This document shows positions 1-5,555 of a stretch of DNA of 5,555 nucleotides, piece after piece. The notes beneath the pieces were generated by a model that saw nothing but the letters and a program-made list of their open reading frames with translations, had not been told where the DNA came from and made no database searches. The DNA lies in assembly GCA_913064995.1 (NCBI GenBank), contig CAJYBL010000105.1, positions 1 through 5,555 of the forward strand, given 5' to 3'. The stretch comes from an uncultured Alphaproteobacteria bacterium (GTDB lineage: Bacteria > Pseudomonadota > Alphaproteobacteria > Puniceispirillales > Puniceispirillaceae). A program made the translations under genes and the position numbers. Position 1 is the stretch's first letter. Every line of letters begins with the position of its first letter.

Positions 1-1248
1 GAACGGGCCGAAAAGGCGTTAAGCCTATTGGTTGATGTTAATTTGCCCGACCCTGAAAAGATCATTGATGCCTATCCACATGAGCTTTCTGGTGGTCAAA
101 GGCAGCGCTCAATGATCGCTATGGCCCTTGCTCTTGGCCCAAAAATTCTGATTGCTGATGAACCAACAACAGCACTTGATGTGACAACACAAGCGCAGAT
201 TCTCGAATTGATTAATGATATGCAAAAACGGCTTGATACCGGGGTATTATTCATTACCCATGATTTCGGTGTCGTCGCGGATATAGCTGATCGCGTCATT
301 GTCATGCAGCATGGCAAGATTGTTGAAGCCGGAACCACCAAGCAAGTTCTGCAAAGCCCAAAACATCCTTATACGAAATCGCTGATTGCTGCCATCCCCC
401 GGCTAAAGCCGCGCAAAGCAAGATCAAGGGCGGCTGAAGTCGTGTTGAAAACCGAAGGTGTTTGCAAATCATTCGGTGGCGGCAAAAGCTGGTTTGGATT
501 TGGAAAACCGAACCGCGAGGTCAAAGCTGTTCAAAATGTGCAAATCGAATTACGCCGTGGCGAAACCCTTGGTGTGGTCGGCGAAAGTGGGTCAGGCAAA
601 TCCACATTGGCGCGTTGTGTGATCCGACTCATTGATAGTGATGAAGGCCAGATCAAACTTGGCGATATTGATATTACCAAATTAAGTCGCAACGACTTAC
701 GCCCGTACAGAAAGCGCATACAGATGGTGTTTCAAGACCCGTTTGCGTCCTTAAACCCACGCATTCGAGTTGGCGATATCATTTCGCAAGGCCCTATTCT
801 ACAGGGGGAAGATAAGGAAGATGCGTCCAAACGCGCCTATGAACTTCTCGATATTGTTGGCCTTGATCGCCGATCATTTGATCGCTTTCCGCATGAATTT
901 TCCGGTGGACAGCGCCAGCGCATCGGTATTGCAAGAGCGCTATCCCTAAAGCCAGATATCTTGGTCGCCGATGAGCCAGTTTCGGCATTGGATGTTTCAA
1001 TTCAGGCACAGATTCTTGAACTGCTGGATGACATTCGCGAGCAAATGGATTTATCCATGCTGTTCATCACGCATGATTTGCGTGTTGCAGCACAGGTTTG
1101 TGATTATGTTGCCGTCATGCAATATGGTAAAATTGTTGAAATGGGGCCAACGGCTAAATTGTTCAAAGATCCAAAAGACGCTTATACAAAATCGCTTCTA
1201 GCTGCGGTTCCGGGAAAAGACTGGCATTTTGGAAAATTGAAGCCATAG
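1..1248 (+). CDS. Fused two-domain ABC transporter ATPase, dipeptide/oligopeptide type (5' end outside window)
   Basis: This is the cytoplasmic ATPase of a peptide/nickel/opine-type (Dpp/Opp/Yej) importer, with DppD-like and DppF-like halves on one chain. The frame is open to base 1, so the start lies outside the window. Residues here count from base 1; 415 are visible. First half: signature LSGGQRQR (29-36), Walker B ILIADEP (49-55), H-loop His87, then the oligopeptide-transporter tail HPYTKSLIAAIP (122-133). Its Walker A must lie upstream. Second half: Walker A GESGSGKST (194-202), Q-loop Gln245, signature FSGGQRQR (300-307), Walker B ILVADEP (320-326), H-loop His358, and a second YTKSLLAAVP tail. 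Both catalytic sites look intact where visible. Fused relatives run to roughly 530-620 residues, so I infer about 120-200 are missing. Permease and binding-protein genes probably lie upstream. The amidase follows 67 bp later on the same strand, suggesting co-transcription. The family is certain; the substrate (peptides, amides, opines) is not readable. Confidence 0.95.
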   Translation, partial: ERAEKALSLLVDVNLPDPEKIIDAYPHELSGGQRQRSMIAMALALGPKILIADEPTTALDVTTQAQILELINDMQKRLDTGVLFITHDFGVVADIADRVIVMQHGKIVEAGTTKQVLQSPKHPYTKSLIAAIPRLKPRKARSRAAEVVLKTEGVCKSFGGGKSWFGFGKPNREVKAVQNVQIELRRGETLGVVGESGSGKSTLARCVIRLIDSDEGQIKLGDIDITKLSRNDLRPYRKRIQMVFQDPFASLNPRIRVGDIISQGPILQGEDKEDASKRAYELLDIVGLDRRSFDRFPHEFSGGQRQRIGIARALSLKPDILVADEPVSALDVSIQAQILELLDDIREQMDLSMLFITHDLRVAAQVCDYVAVMQYGKIVEMGPTAKLFKDPKDAYTKSLLAAVPGKDWHFGKLKP

Positions 1249-1257
1249 ACACTATGG

Positions 1258-1277
1258 ACGAATAGCCTATTCTTCGT
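1258..1277. repeat. Small inverted repeat between the ABC ATPase and amidase genes
   Basis: GAATAG (1260-1265) and CTATTC (1267-1272) form a perfect 6-bp inverted repeat around one central base. An outer pair, ACGAA (1258-1262) and TTCGT (1273-1277), gives an alternative 5-bp stem. No T-run follows, so it does not look like an intrinsic terminator. It is the only structured element in the 67-bp spacer, which otherwise holds only a weak purine-rich GAGA (1304-1307) eight bases before the amidase ATG. It could be an operator, an mRNA processing hairpin, or chance. Confidence 0.3.
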
Positions 1278-1315
1278 AGTTTGTCCCTTACCATTATGCA
1301 TATGAGATATTTGCG

Positions 1316-2716
1316 ATGTCTAAACCCAAAACCCTTGATCCTATGAACACAATTCATGGGCTTTATTGCGGCTACCAGAACAACAGCATCAAACCAAGTA
1401 TTGTTGTTCAGGCCTATCTGGATGAAATAAAGCGGCTAAACCCCCATCTTGGTGCCTATCAAGACACATGGGCTGATACAGCAATGGAAACGGCGGCGGC
1501 GGCGGATAAGGCGTTAGCTACGGGACTTGCTGCAGGGCCATTCTTAGGGGTGCCTTATGCGTTGAAAGATATTTTCCATGTAGAGGGTAAGGTAACAACC
1601 TGCGGGTCTGCGGCGATGCTTGATAATATTGCCAGCACCACCGCAACAATGGTTCAGCGACTAAAAGCAGCTGGCGGGATTATTCTTGGCAAAACCAAAA
1701 CGGTTGAATGCGCCTTTGGCGGTTGGGGAACCAATCAAAAAATGGGAACTCCGATGAACCCATGGGATATGGAAACGCATCGGATTCCGGGCGGTTCATC
1801 ATCAGGAACAGCGGTGGCGGTTGCTTCGGGTATGGCGCCATGCGGCATGGGCAGTGATACAGGCGGGTCAATTCGTTTACCAGCTGCCTATTGTGGGCTT
1901 GTTGGCCTGAAGGTGACGGTAGGGCGCTTGCCGTTGCATGGAATCATGCCGTTATCGCAATCGCTTGATACTCCCGGGCCAATTGCCCAGACCGTGCTTG
2001 ACTGCCTAATCATGTTTGATGTGCTAGATGGCCGTGAGGGGTGGAAAATCGCACAGGATATGGATAATGGTGATGGTTTATATGCGGCATTGAATAGGGG
2101 CGTCTCTGGATTACGCCTTGGCAGCCTTGCCGATAGTGAGCGTCAGCAATGTTCAGAAGATATGCTTGCATCCTATGATATGGCTTTAGATCGTTTGCGT
2201 GTTATGGGGGCTGAAATTATTCCATTTGAAAACCCCGTATCCTACGGCGATATGGCTGATGACAACGGAATGATTACAGCGGTTGAGGCCTTTCATAATC
2301 ATGGCCGTTTCTACAAAAACCCTGATTTGCCAATGGATGAAGATGTTCGCACCAGAATGCTGTTCGGAGAGCATTATCACGCCCATGATTATTTCCGTGT
2401 TTTGCAACAACGCAAAGAAACCATGGCTGTCTTTGGTGATGCAATGCGCCGTTTTGATGCGCTTGTGATGCCGAGTAGCACAAGCACTGCCCCTGCATTG
2501 ACCAATGTAGATCAGGCGGTATCACCAGGCTATTTCACCCGGCCTTTTAATTTTTTGGAAATGTGCGGCCTGTCGCTGCCAATTAACCTTGCAAGTGACG
2601 GCATGCCAACCAGTTTGCAGATTGTTGGCAAAGCGCATGATGAAGCTATGTGTCTTCGCGTTGGCGCTGCGCTTGAACAGGATTTGCCGCCAATCGGCCG
2701 ACCAGATTTATCCTAA
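1316..2716 (+). CDS. Amidase-signature family amidohydrolase (GatA-related)
   Basis: A complete 466-residue cytoplasmic hydrolase of the amidase signature (AS) family, which cleaves carboxamide C-N bonds through a Ser-cisSer-Lys triad. Residues seen: Lys84 in GVPYALKDIF, the GGSSSG loop with the expected cis-Ser161, and nucleophile Ser185 in GSDTGGSIRLPA. Spacing of 24 between the two serines matches the family. The glycine/serine-rich signature runs over about 158-198, and the usual C-terminal block GMPTSLQIVGKAHDEA is at about 429-444. Length is normal for the family and no signal peptide is visible. The ATG at 1316 has a weak GAGA ribosome site; the next in-frame ATG is codon 10. The gene follows a peptide-type transporter ATPase by 67 bp, suggesting hydrolysis of an imported amide or peptide-like compound. 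True GatA (Glu-tRNA amidotransferase) is less likely, with no gatB or gatC adjacent. The substrate cannot be predicted: AS enzymes accept very different amides. Confidence 0.93.
   Translation: MSKPKTLDPMNTIHGLYCGYQNNSIKPSIVVQAYLDEIKRLNPHLGAYQDTWADTAMETAAAADKALATGLAAGPFLGVPYALKDIFHVEGKVTTCGSAAMLDNIASTTATMVQRLKAAGGIILGKTKTVECAFGGWGTNQKMGTPMNPWDMETHRIPGGSSSGTAVAVASGMAPCGMGSDTGGSIRLPAAYCGLVGLKVTVGRLPLHGIMPLSQSLDTPGPIAQTVLDCLIMFDVLDGREGWKIAQDMDNGDGLYAALNRGVSGLRLGSLADSERQQCSEDMLASYDMALDRLRVMGAEIIPFENPVSYGDMADDNGMITAVEAFHNHGRFYKNPDLPMDEDVRTRMLFGEHYHAHDYFRVLQQRKETMAVFGDAMRRFDALVMPSSTSTAPALTNVDQAVSPGYFTRPFNFLEMCGLSLPINLASDGMPTSLQIVGKAHDEAMCLRVGAALEQDLPPIGRPDLS
1491..1505 (+). repeat. (CGG)5 trinucleotide run inside the amidase gene
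   Basis: Five uninterrupted CGG units, read in the amidase frame as four successive GCG alanine codons (residues 60-63) in a helix-like segment, TAMETAAAADKA. Gain or loss of a unit would change only the alanine count and keep the frame, so it is tolerated length variation at most. Confidence 0.6.
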
Positions 2717-4836
2717 GACCCAACAAATTTGCGAACGACATTTCTAAGTAACTTTGAAACATTGTTAGCATAATTGTTCCAAGGCAATGATCCGCAAAAA
2801 GTGATTGATCCGGCGGCAAATACCTGCCCACCTGTATGGGTTTTAAAATAGACCATATCAGCGCGTTTCACATCAGCTTCAGGGCCGCCTGACAGATTGG
2901 TTAGGTGCGTTAACATTTCTTCTGGAACAAGAATAAAGCGGTTATCCTCGTCATAAGATTGCGCAAGGATGGTGATATCCTCACCATCATCTAGCTTTTC
3001 ATCACGCCGATCAAGTTCAAATCCGGCCGCGCCATGTCCGCTAAAACCAAAATCGCCAAGCAAATCATCATTAATACCGTCGAACACCCAGTCCATATTT
3101 TTGTCATAGCAAACGCGTTTATAGGGCATGCCAACAAAATTTCCCTGTGCGGTAAAGCCAATGCCAACAAGTTGCTGCGGAGGGCGTCCATTGCGCCGCC
3201 AAAGGCCACCATAACTGCCGTCAAAGGCATTATAATATTCCCCCGGTTCAGATGCCCATGCGCGCAACCCATCTTCAGACCGCCTTATTTCAAGCAAGGT
3301 CGAATCTTCAGGGTGGCGCACAATCCGCCAGTAAAATCCATTGCCGCCAAGATAGACAAGCCCACCGCCACTATCCCGATAACCTTTCAACGCATCAAGT
3401 GTTTCGCTGGTGTGATATTCAGGGTGGCTTCCGGTTACAACAGCCTTATAACCTGCAATGGCGGTCACCCCGTCGCGGTCAAGCTCATCATCGGTAATAA
3501 TGTCATAATCAATGTTCTGATTATGCAGCCATGCAATCAAATGACTATCAGCCTGAAAATGGCGAAGGCCAGAGCAGGTTGCGCCACCAAAGGTCAGATA
3601 ACCAGGTCTTAAATTAAAAAGAACGCGTTTATGCGATGCGTGGCAAATGCCCGACCCGTCAGTGTGATTATTATAGGTTGACAGCCCATAATGCCGATAT
3701 TGGGAAGGGTTATTCGGGTAAGCCTCCCAAGCGCTGATCTTCTCAAGCCATGATGGCGCAAAATCAGGGCGGGCATGATTGCCGTAGATCGTATAGGTAA
3801 AAGTTGAAACCAAAACACATAAATCTGCGCGACGCTTGCCAAGTGGCGGGCAAACAAAAAAGGGCATAGCATCGTAATGCCCGTCAGCTTCAATGCGCAT
3901 GATATATATGCCCGATGGCATATCATCTGGGATCACAAATTCAAAATCACTATCCCACTCAAAATCATAAATATCATCATCGTGAAACGATATTGCAGCA
4001 TAATGATCTGGCTTGTGTCGCCAACAAAATTCGGTTGCATCCCACTTGCGACCCGTAACCCCCCTAGTCGGGGCGTTCCTCAACAGGAAATCAGGCCCAG
4101 CAATGGCTTTTACCGACAGTGAAGATATGTCTTGGGAAAAGTCCCATTTCGCAATTAGACTGCCATCAACCAGAATTTCAGGCGCCTCGATTTTTCCATT
4201 AAAGCAACAACGGGCGTCACCAAAACCGGCCGCGATGCGAACAGGCGCTTTCACTGAAATGGGGAACATCTGCGCAAGGTCAAATTCTGTATGGCTGTTT
4301 TTAGCAATCTCAATATCGGCTTTTGCCGTCATCATGGACTTTACATCAAGCGCTACCACACCCGATGCAGCTACCTTAAACTCAAGGCTGTGCCAGTGAT
4401 TGCACTTTATTGCTACGGATGTTGAAACAGATATGCCGTCAGCTAATTTCGCGGTGATCATACCCTGCTGATCAAGGATGATTGAGACAGTCCCCCAAGC
4501 CAATAAAGTTTGATCAGCGGCCACAAGAACCTTCGGCATGAACCATAATTTTATTACAAGATCAGATTTGATATCGGCCTGCAGGTCAATCGTGCTTTGC
4601 GCAAATGAGCCGGGGGTAAACCCTTGATAGCGCGATGCAAACCACGACGGATTAAAGTAGGTGCTAGCGTCATCTTCGATAATGCCAGGCCCGTCTGGAT
4701 TCGGATCTGCCGAAATTGAACGATGCAATGTTGCTTTAAACGCTTCGCGTGCATGACTAGACACGAAAAATGTGACGGTCTCGCCGGGCCTTGCTGACAA
4801 TTTATCTGAATATCCAGCTATAAATACATCTTGCAT
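2713..4836 (-). CDS. N,N-dimethylformamidase large (beta) subunit-like amidohydrolase
   Basis: A complete 707-residue protein of the N,N-dimethylformamidase large-subunit family; the characterised enzyme hydrolyses DMF to dimethylamine and formate using a mononuclear iron held by two Tyr and one Glu. Order of parts: an N-terminal beta segment (GYSDKLSARPGETVTFFVSS, then DPNPDGPG) typical of the family; a concanavalin/LamG-like domain at about 75-235, ending near FNGKIEAPEIL; and a glutamine-amidotransferase-like core at about 325-690. Likely metal and active-site residues are Tyr351 (TYTIYGNHARP), Tyr388 (STYNNH), and His471 with Glu473 in SHPEYHT. Glu607 (GAAGFELDR) is a further candidate. 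These positions come from remembered spacing in the Paracoccus enzyme (about 762 residues), not an alignment. No signal peptide, so probably cytoplasmic. ATG 4836 follows an AGGATTGAG purine stretch (4850-4842). No small-subunit gene is adjacent. It converges on the amidase, with overlapping stops. Family confident; DMF as substrate is not established. Confidence 0.88.
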   Translation of the reverse strand: MQDVFIAGYSDKLSARPGETVTFFVSSHAREAFKATLHRSISADPNPDGPGIIEDDASTYFNPSWFASRYQGFTPGSFAQSTIDLQADIKSDLVIKLWFMPKVLVAADQTLLAWGTVSIILDQQGMITAKLADGISVSTSVAIKCNHWHSLEFKVAASGVVALDVKSMMTAKADIEIAKNSHTEFDLAQMFPISVKAPVRIAAGFGDARCCFNGKIEAPEILVDGSLIAKWDFSQDISSLSVKAIAGPDFLLRNAPTRGVTGRKWDATEFCWRHKPDHYAAISFHDDDIYDFEWDSDFEFVIPDDMPSGIYIMRIEADGHYDAMPFFVCPPLGKRRADLCVLVSTFTYTIYGNHARPDFAPSWLEKISAWEAYPNNPSQYRHYGLSTYNNHTDGSGICHASHKRVLFNLRPGYLTFGGATCSGLRHFQADSHLIAWLHNQNIDYDIITDDELDRDGVTAIAGYKAVVTGSHPEYHTSETLDALKGYRDSGGGLVYLGGNGFYWRIVRHPEDSTLLEIRRSEDGLRAWASEPGEYYNAFDGSYGGLWRRNGRPPQQLVGIGFTAQGNFVGMPYKRVCYDKNMDWVFDGINDDLLGDFGFSGHGAAGFELDRRDEKLDDGEDITILAQSYDEDNRFILVPEEMLTHLTNLSGGPEADVKRADMVYFKTHTGGQVFAAGSITFCGSLPWNNYANNVSKLLRNVVRKFVGS

Positions 4837-4899
4837 AAACGCTCAATCCTGTTTGTTTGAAAAACACAATAATTGGCTGAACGGCGGACAACGCCTGCC

Positions 4900-4905
4900 T
4901 ATAAT
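4900..4905 (+). promoter_or_regulatory. Consensus -10 box TATAAT on the plus strand
   Basis: A perfect TATAAT with TG at 4896-4897, one base off the spacing of an extended -10. No good -35 lies 16-18 bases upstream; TTGGCT (4873-4878) is 21 bases away, which is too far. If active it would transcribe rightwards into the broken solute-binding-protein gene, or make a short leader, starting near 4912. Since the intergenic region also serves a minus-strand gene, it may be chance. Confidence 0.25.
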
Positions 4906-4940
4906 GAAACATGCGTGGCTAGAATGATCAAGCGAAGCTG

Positions 4941-4964
4941 TAGGGATGCGGGTAGGAATGTAGG
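4941..4964 (+). repeat. Imperfect 12-bp tandem direct repeat, G-rich
   Basis: Two adjacent copies, TAGGGATGCGGG (4941-4952) and TAGGAATGTAGG (4953-4964), match at 9 of 12 positions, all differences being transitions. A further TTAGG occurs at 4981-4985. The block has four runs of two or three G on the plus strand with loops of 4, 2 and 6 bases, so a two-layer G-quadruplex is conceivable. It lies 104 bp upstream of the minus-strand start and could be a regulator-binding repeat. Function unknown. Confidence 0.35.
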
Positions 4965-5003
4965 TCTGGTTGCTCGGCGGTTAGGTTTGCCCGCAACACA
5001 ATT

Positions 5004-5024
5004 AATAAGCATGTGCAGCTTATT
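5004..5024. repeat. 7-bp perfect inverted repeat (hairpin)
   Basis: AATAAGC (5004-5010) and GCTTATT (5018-5024) are exact reverse complements separated by the 7-base loop ATGTGCA. No T-run follows on either strand, so it is not a convincing intrinsic terminator. It sits where recognisable solute-binding-protein homology begins, and the possible GTG start at 5013 lies in its loop. It could be an operator, a junction scar or chance. Confidence 0.35.
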
Positions 5025-5555
5025 TCAACAAAACCTGCTGCCGTCAATTCCCTCCAAAATAGAGTTGCGGGGATCGAAACTAACTATTTCACAATGCCAG
5101 ATCACCTCGATGTGCCAGATTGGAGTATATGGCAAGACCGTTTGGTAGGTTTTTCTGCTGAACCGATAGTGATGGTGGTTTCCCGAAAAGATTTTGTTGG
5201 CAAACACGTACCAGAAACCAGGAGAGAGTTAATAACTTTTATACGTAACGAGCCCAATTTCTTTAGAGAAAAGGTGATAACATATGACGTTAATACATCT
5301 GGCGCGGGCTTTTTATTTGCCTCTCAGGATGTCAGGCAATCAGATTCATTTTGGCGATTGGCTGAAGTTTTTGGGGGCATAAAAACCAAGTTAGTCTGCT
5401 GCTCTGGAAATATGCTTGATGAATTGGAGAGTGGAAAAAGTATACTTGCCTACAACCTGATTGGTTCTTATGCCGAACAACATGCCAAAACCAGAAAAAA
5501 TTTGCAGGTAGTATATCCAAAAGACTATACACTAATTTTATTGCGCTCCGCCTTG
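5013..5555 (+). pseudogene. ABC transporter solute-binding protein, iron(III)-type superfamily, N-terminally truncated (3' end outside window)
   Basis: The frame is open from 4956 to the right edge and, from about 5013, reads as an extracellular solute-binding protein of the AfuA/FbpA-like (COG1840-type) superfamily, normally periplasmic. Counting from ATG 5094, recognisable blocks are DWSIWQDRLVGFSAEPIVMV (9-28), TYDVNTSGAGFLFASQD (63-79), FWRLAEVFGG (86-95), CCSGNMLDELESGK (102-115) and AYNLIGSYA (119-127), followed by DYTLILLRSA. These match the second lobe and hinge of the family as I remember it. Weaker similarity (LISTKPAAVNSLQ) reaches back to about 5019. The signal peptide and about 80-100 N-terminal residues are absent: an in-frame TAG lies at 4953 and no other frame supplies them. 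Possible starts, GTG 5013 or ATG 5094, would give a protein unable to be exported. Half of its arginine codons after 5094 are AGA/AGG, unlike the amidase. A decayed remnant is most likely; a shortened functional gene is possible. Confidence 0.6.

Larger units (their letters stand above)
4837..5012. promoter_or_regulatory. Intergenic region upstream of the dimethylformamidase-like gene
   Basis: This stretch separates the minus-strand start at 4836 from the first recognisable solute-binding-protein homology on the plus strand, and presumably holds the minus-strand promoter. Its minus-strand purine block at 4842-4850 is the probable ribosome site. A weak minus-strand promoter candidate is TTGATC (4932-4927) with CATTAT (4907-4902), but the 19-base spacer is long. 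A short GGCG/CGCC stem lies at 4883-4895. All three plus-strand frames contain stops or lack recognisable protein similarity here. The exact control elements are not resolved. Confidence 0.4.

Noticed and set aside
971..1201. Alternative plus-strand frame inside the second ABC domain
   Set aside because: It overlaps the Walker B and H-loop coding of the ABC ATPase in a different frame and has no family similarity.
1316..2716. Annotation as GatA of the tRNA amidotransferase
   Set aside because: The catalytic core is shared by the whole amidase-signature family. No gatB or gatC is present, and the setting beside a peptide-type transporter favours a stand-alone catabolic amidase.
2717..2760. 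Possible terminator after the amidase
   Set aside because: This DNA codes for the C-terminus of the minus-strand gene, and no stem followed by a T-run is seen.
3034..3612. Plus-strand open frame of 192 codons
   Set aside because: It lies entirely inside the dimethylformamidase-like gene on the opposite strand, matches no family I recognise, and the minus-strand protein has clear family motifs throughout this stretch.
4013..4399. Plus-strand open frame of 128 codons
   Set aside because: Antisense shadow of the LamG-like domain of the minus-strand gene; no recognisable domain and no convincing ribosome site.
4856..5012. tRNA, small RNA gene or insertion-sequence end in the intergenic region
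   Set aside because: No cloverleaf, terminal inverted repeats with target duplication, or transposase fragment could be recognised. Only short repeats and a TATAAT are visible.
4873..5148. Plus-strand open frame of 91 codons from TTG at 4873
   Set aside because: It overlaps the solute-binding-protein frame, where the other frame has clear family motifs. Its arginine-, cysteine- and serine-rich composition looks random, and nothing in it resembles a signal peptide or a small dimethylformamidase subunit.

Overview
The window looks like a piece of a Gram-negative, probably alphaproteobacterial, chromosome of moderate GC content. This rests on the style of the proteins, the dipeptide/oligopeptide-type transporter ATPase with two fused ABC domains, and a periplasmic-binding-protein remnant. 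A marine lineage such as the SAR116 type is possible, but that is only an impression from composition and gene content. No rRNA, tRNA, CRISPR array or intact mobile element is visible.

Layout from left to right. (1) Bases 1-1248, plus strand: the C-terminal 415 codons of a fused two-domain ABC transporter ATPase of the Dpp/Opp/Yej class, cut by the left edge. (2) 1249-1315: a short spacer with a small inverted repeat. (3) 1316-2716, plus strand: a complete amidase-signature hydrolase with its Lys/Ser/Ser triad. (4) 2713-4836, minus strand: a complete 707-residue protein resembling the large (beta) subunit of N,N-dimethylformamidase. It converges on the amidase and the two stop codons overlap by 4 bp. 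(5) 4837-about 5012: an intergenic stretch holding the upstream region of the dimethylformamidase-like gene, a perfect TATAAT on the plus strand, an imperfect 12-bp tandem repeat and a 7-bp hairpin. (6) About 5013-5555, plus strand: part of an ABC transporter solute-binding protein of the iron(III)-type superfamily. It lacks its signal peptide and N-terminal lobe and is cut by the right edge, so it is probably a degraded or truncated gene.

The unifying theme is amide chemistry. A peptide/amide-type importer ATPase sits directly upstream of an amidase-signature enzyme, and facing it is a member of the unusual iron-dependent dimethylformamidase family. A reasonable inference is that the locus takes up and hydrolyses small amides or peptide-like compounds, with substrates that the sequence does not reveal. 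The most notable points are the conserved Tyr/Tyr/Glu iron-ligand pattern in the dimethylformamidase-like protein, the absence of a recognisable small-subunit gene beside it, and the broken solute-binding-protein gene, which has clearly different arginine codon use.
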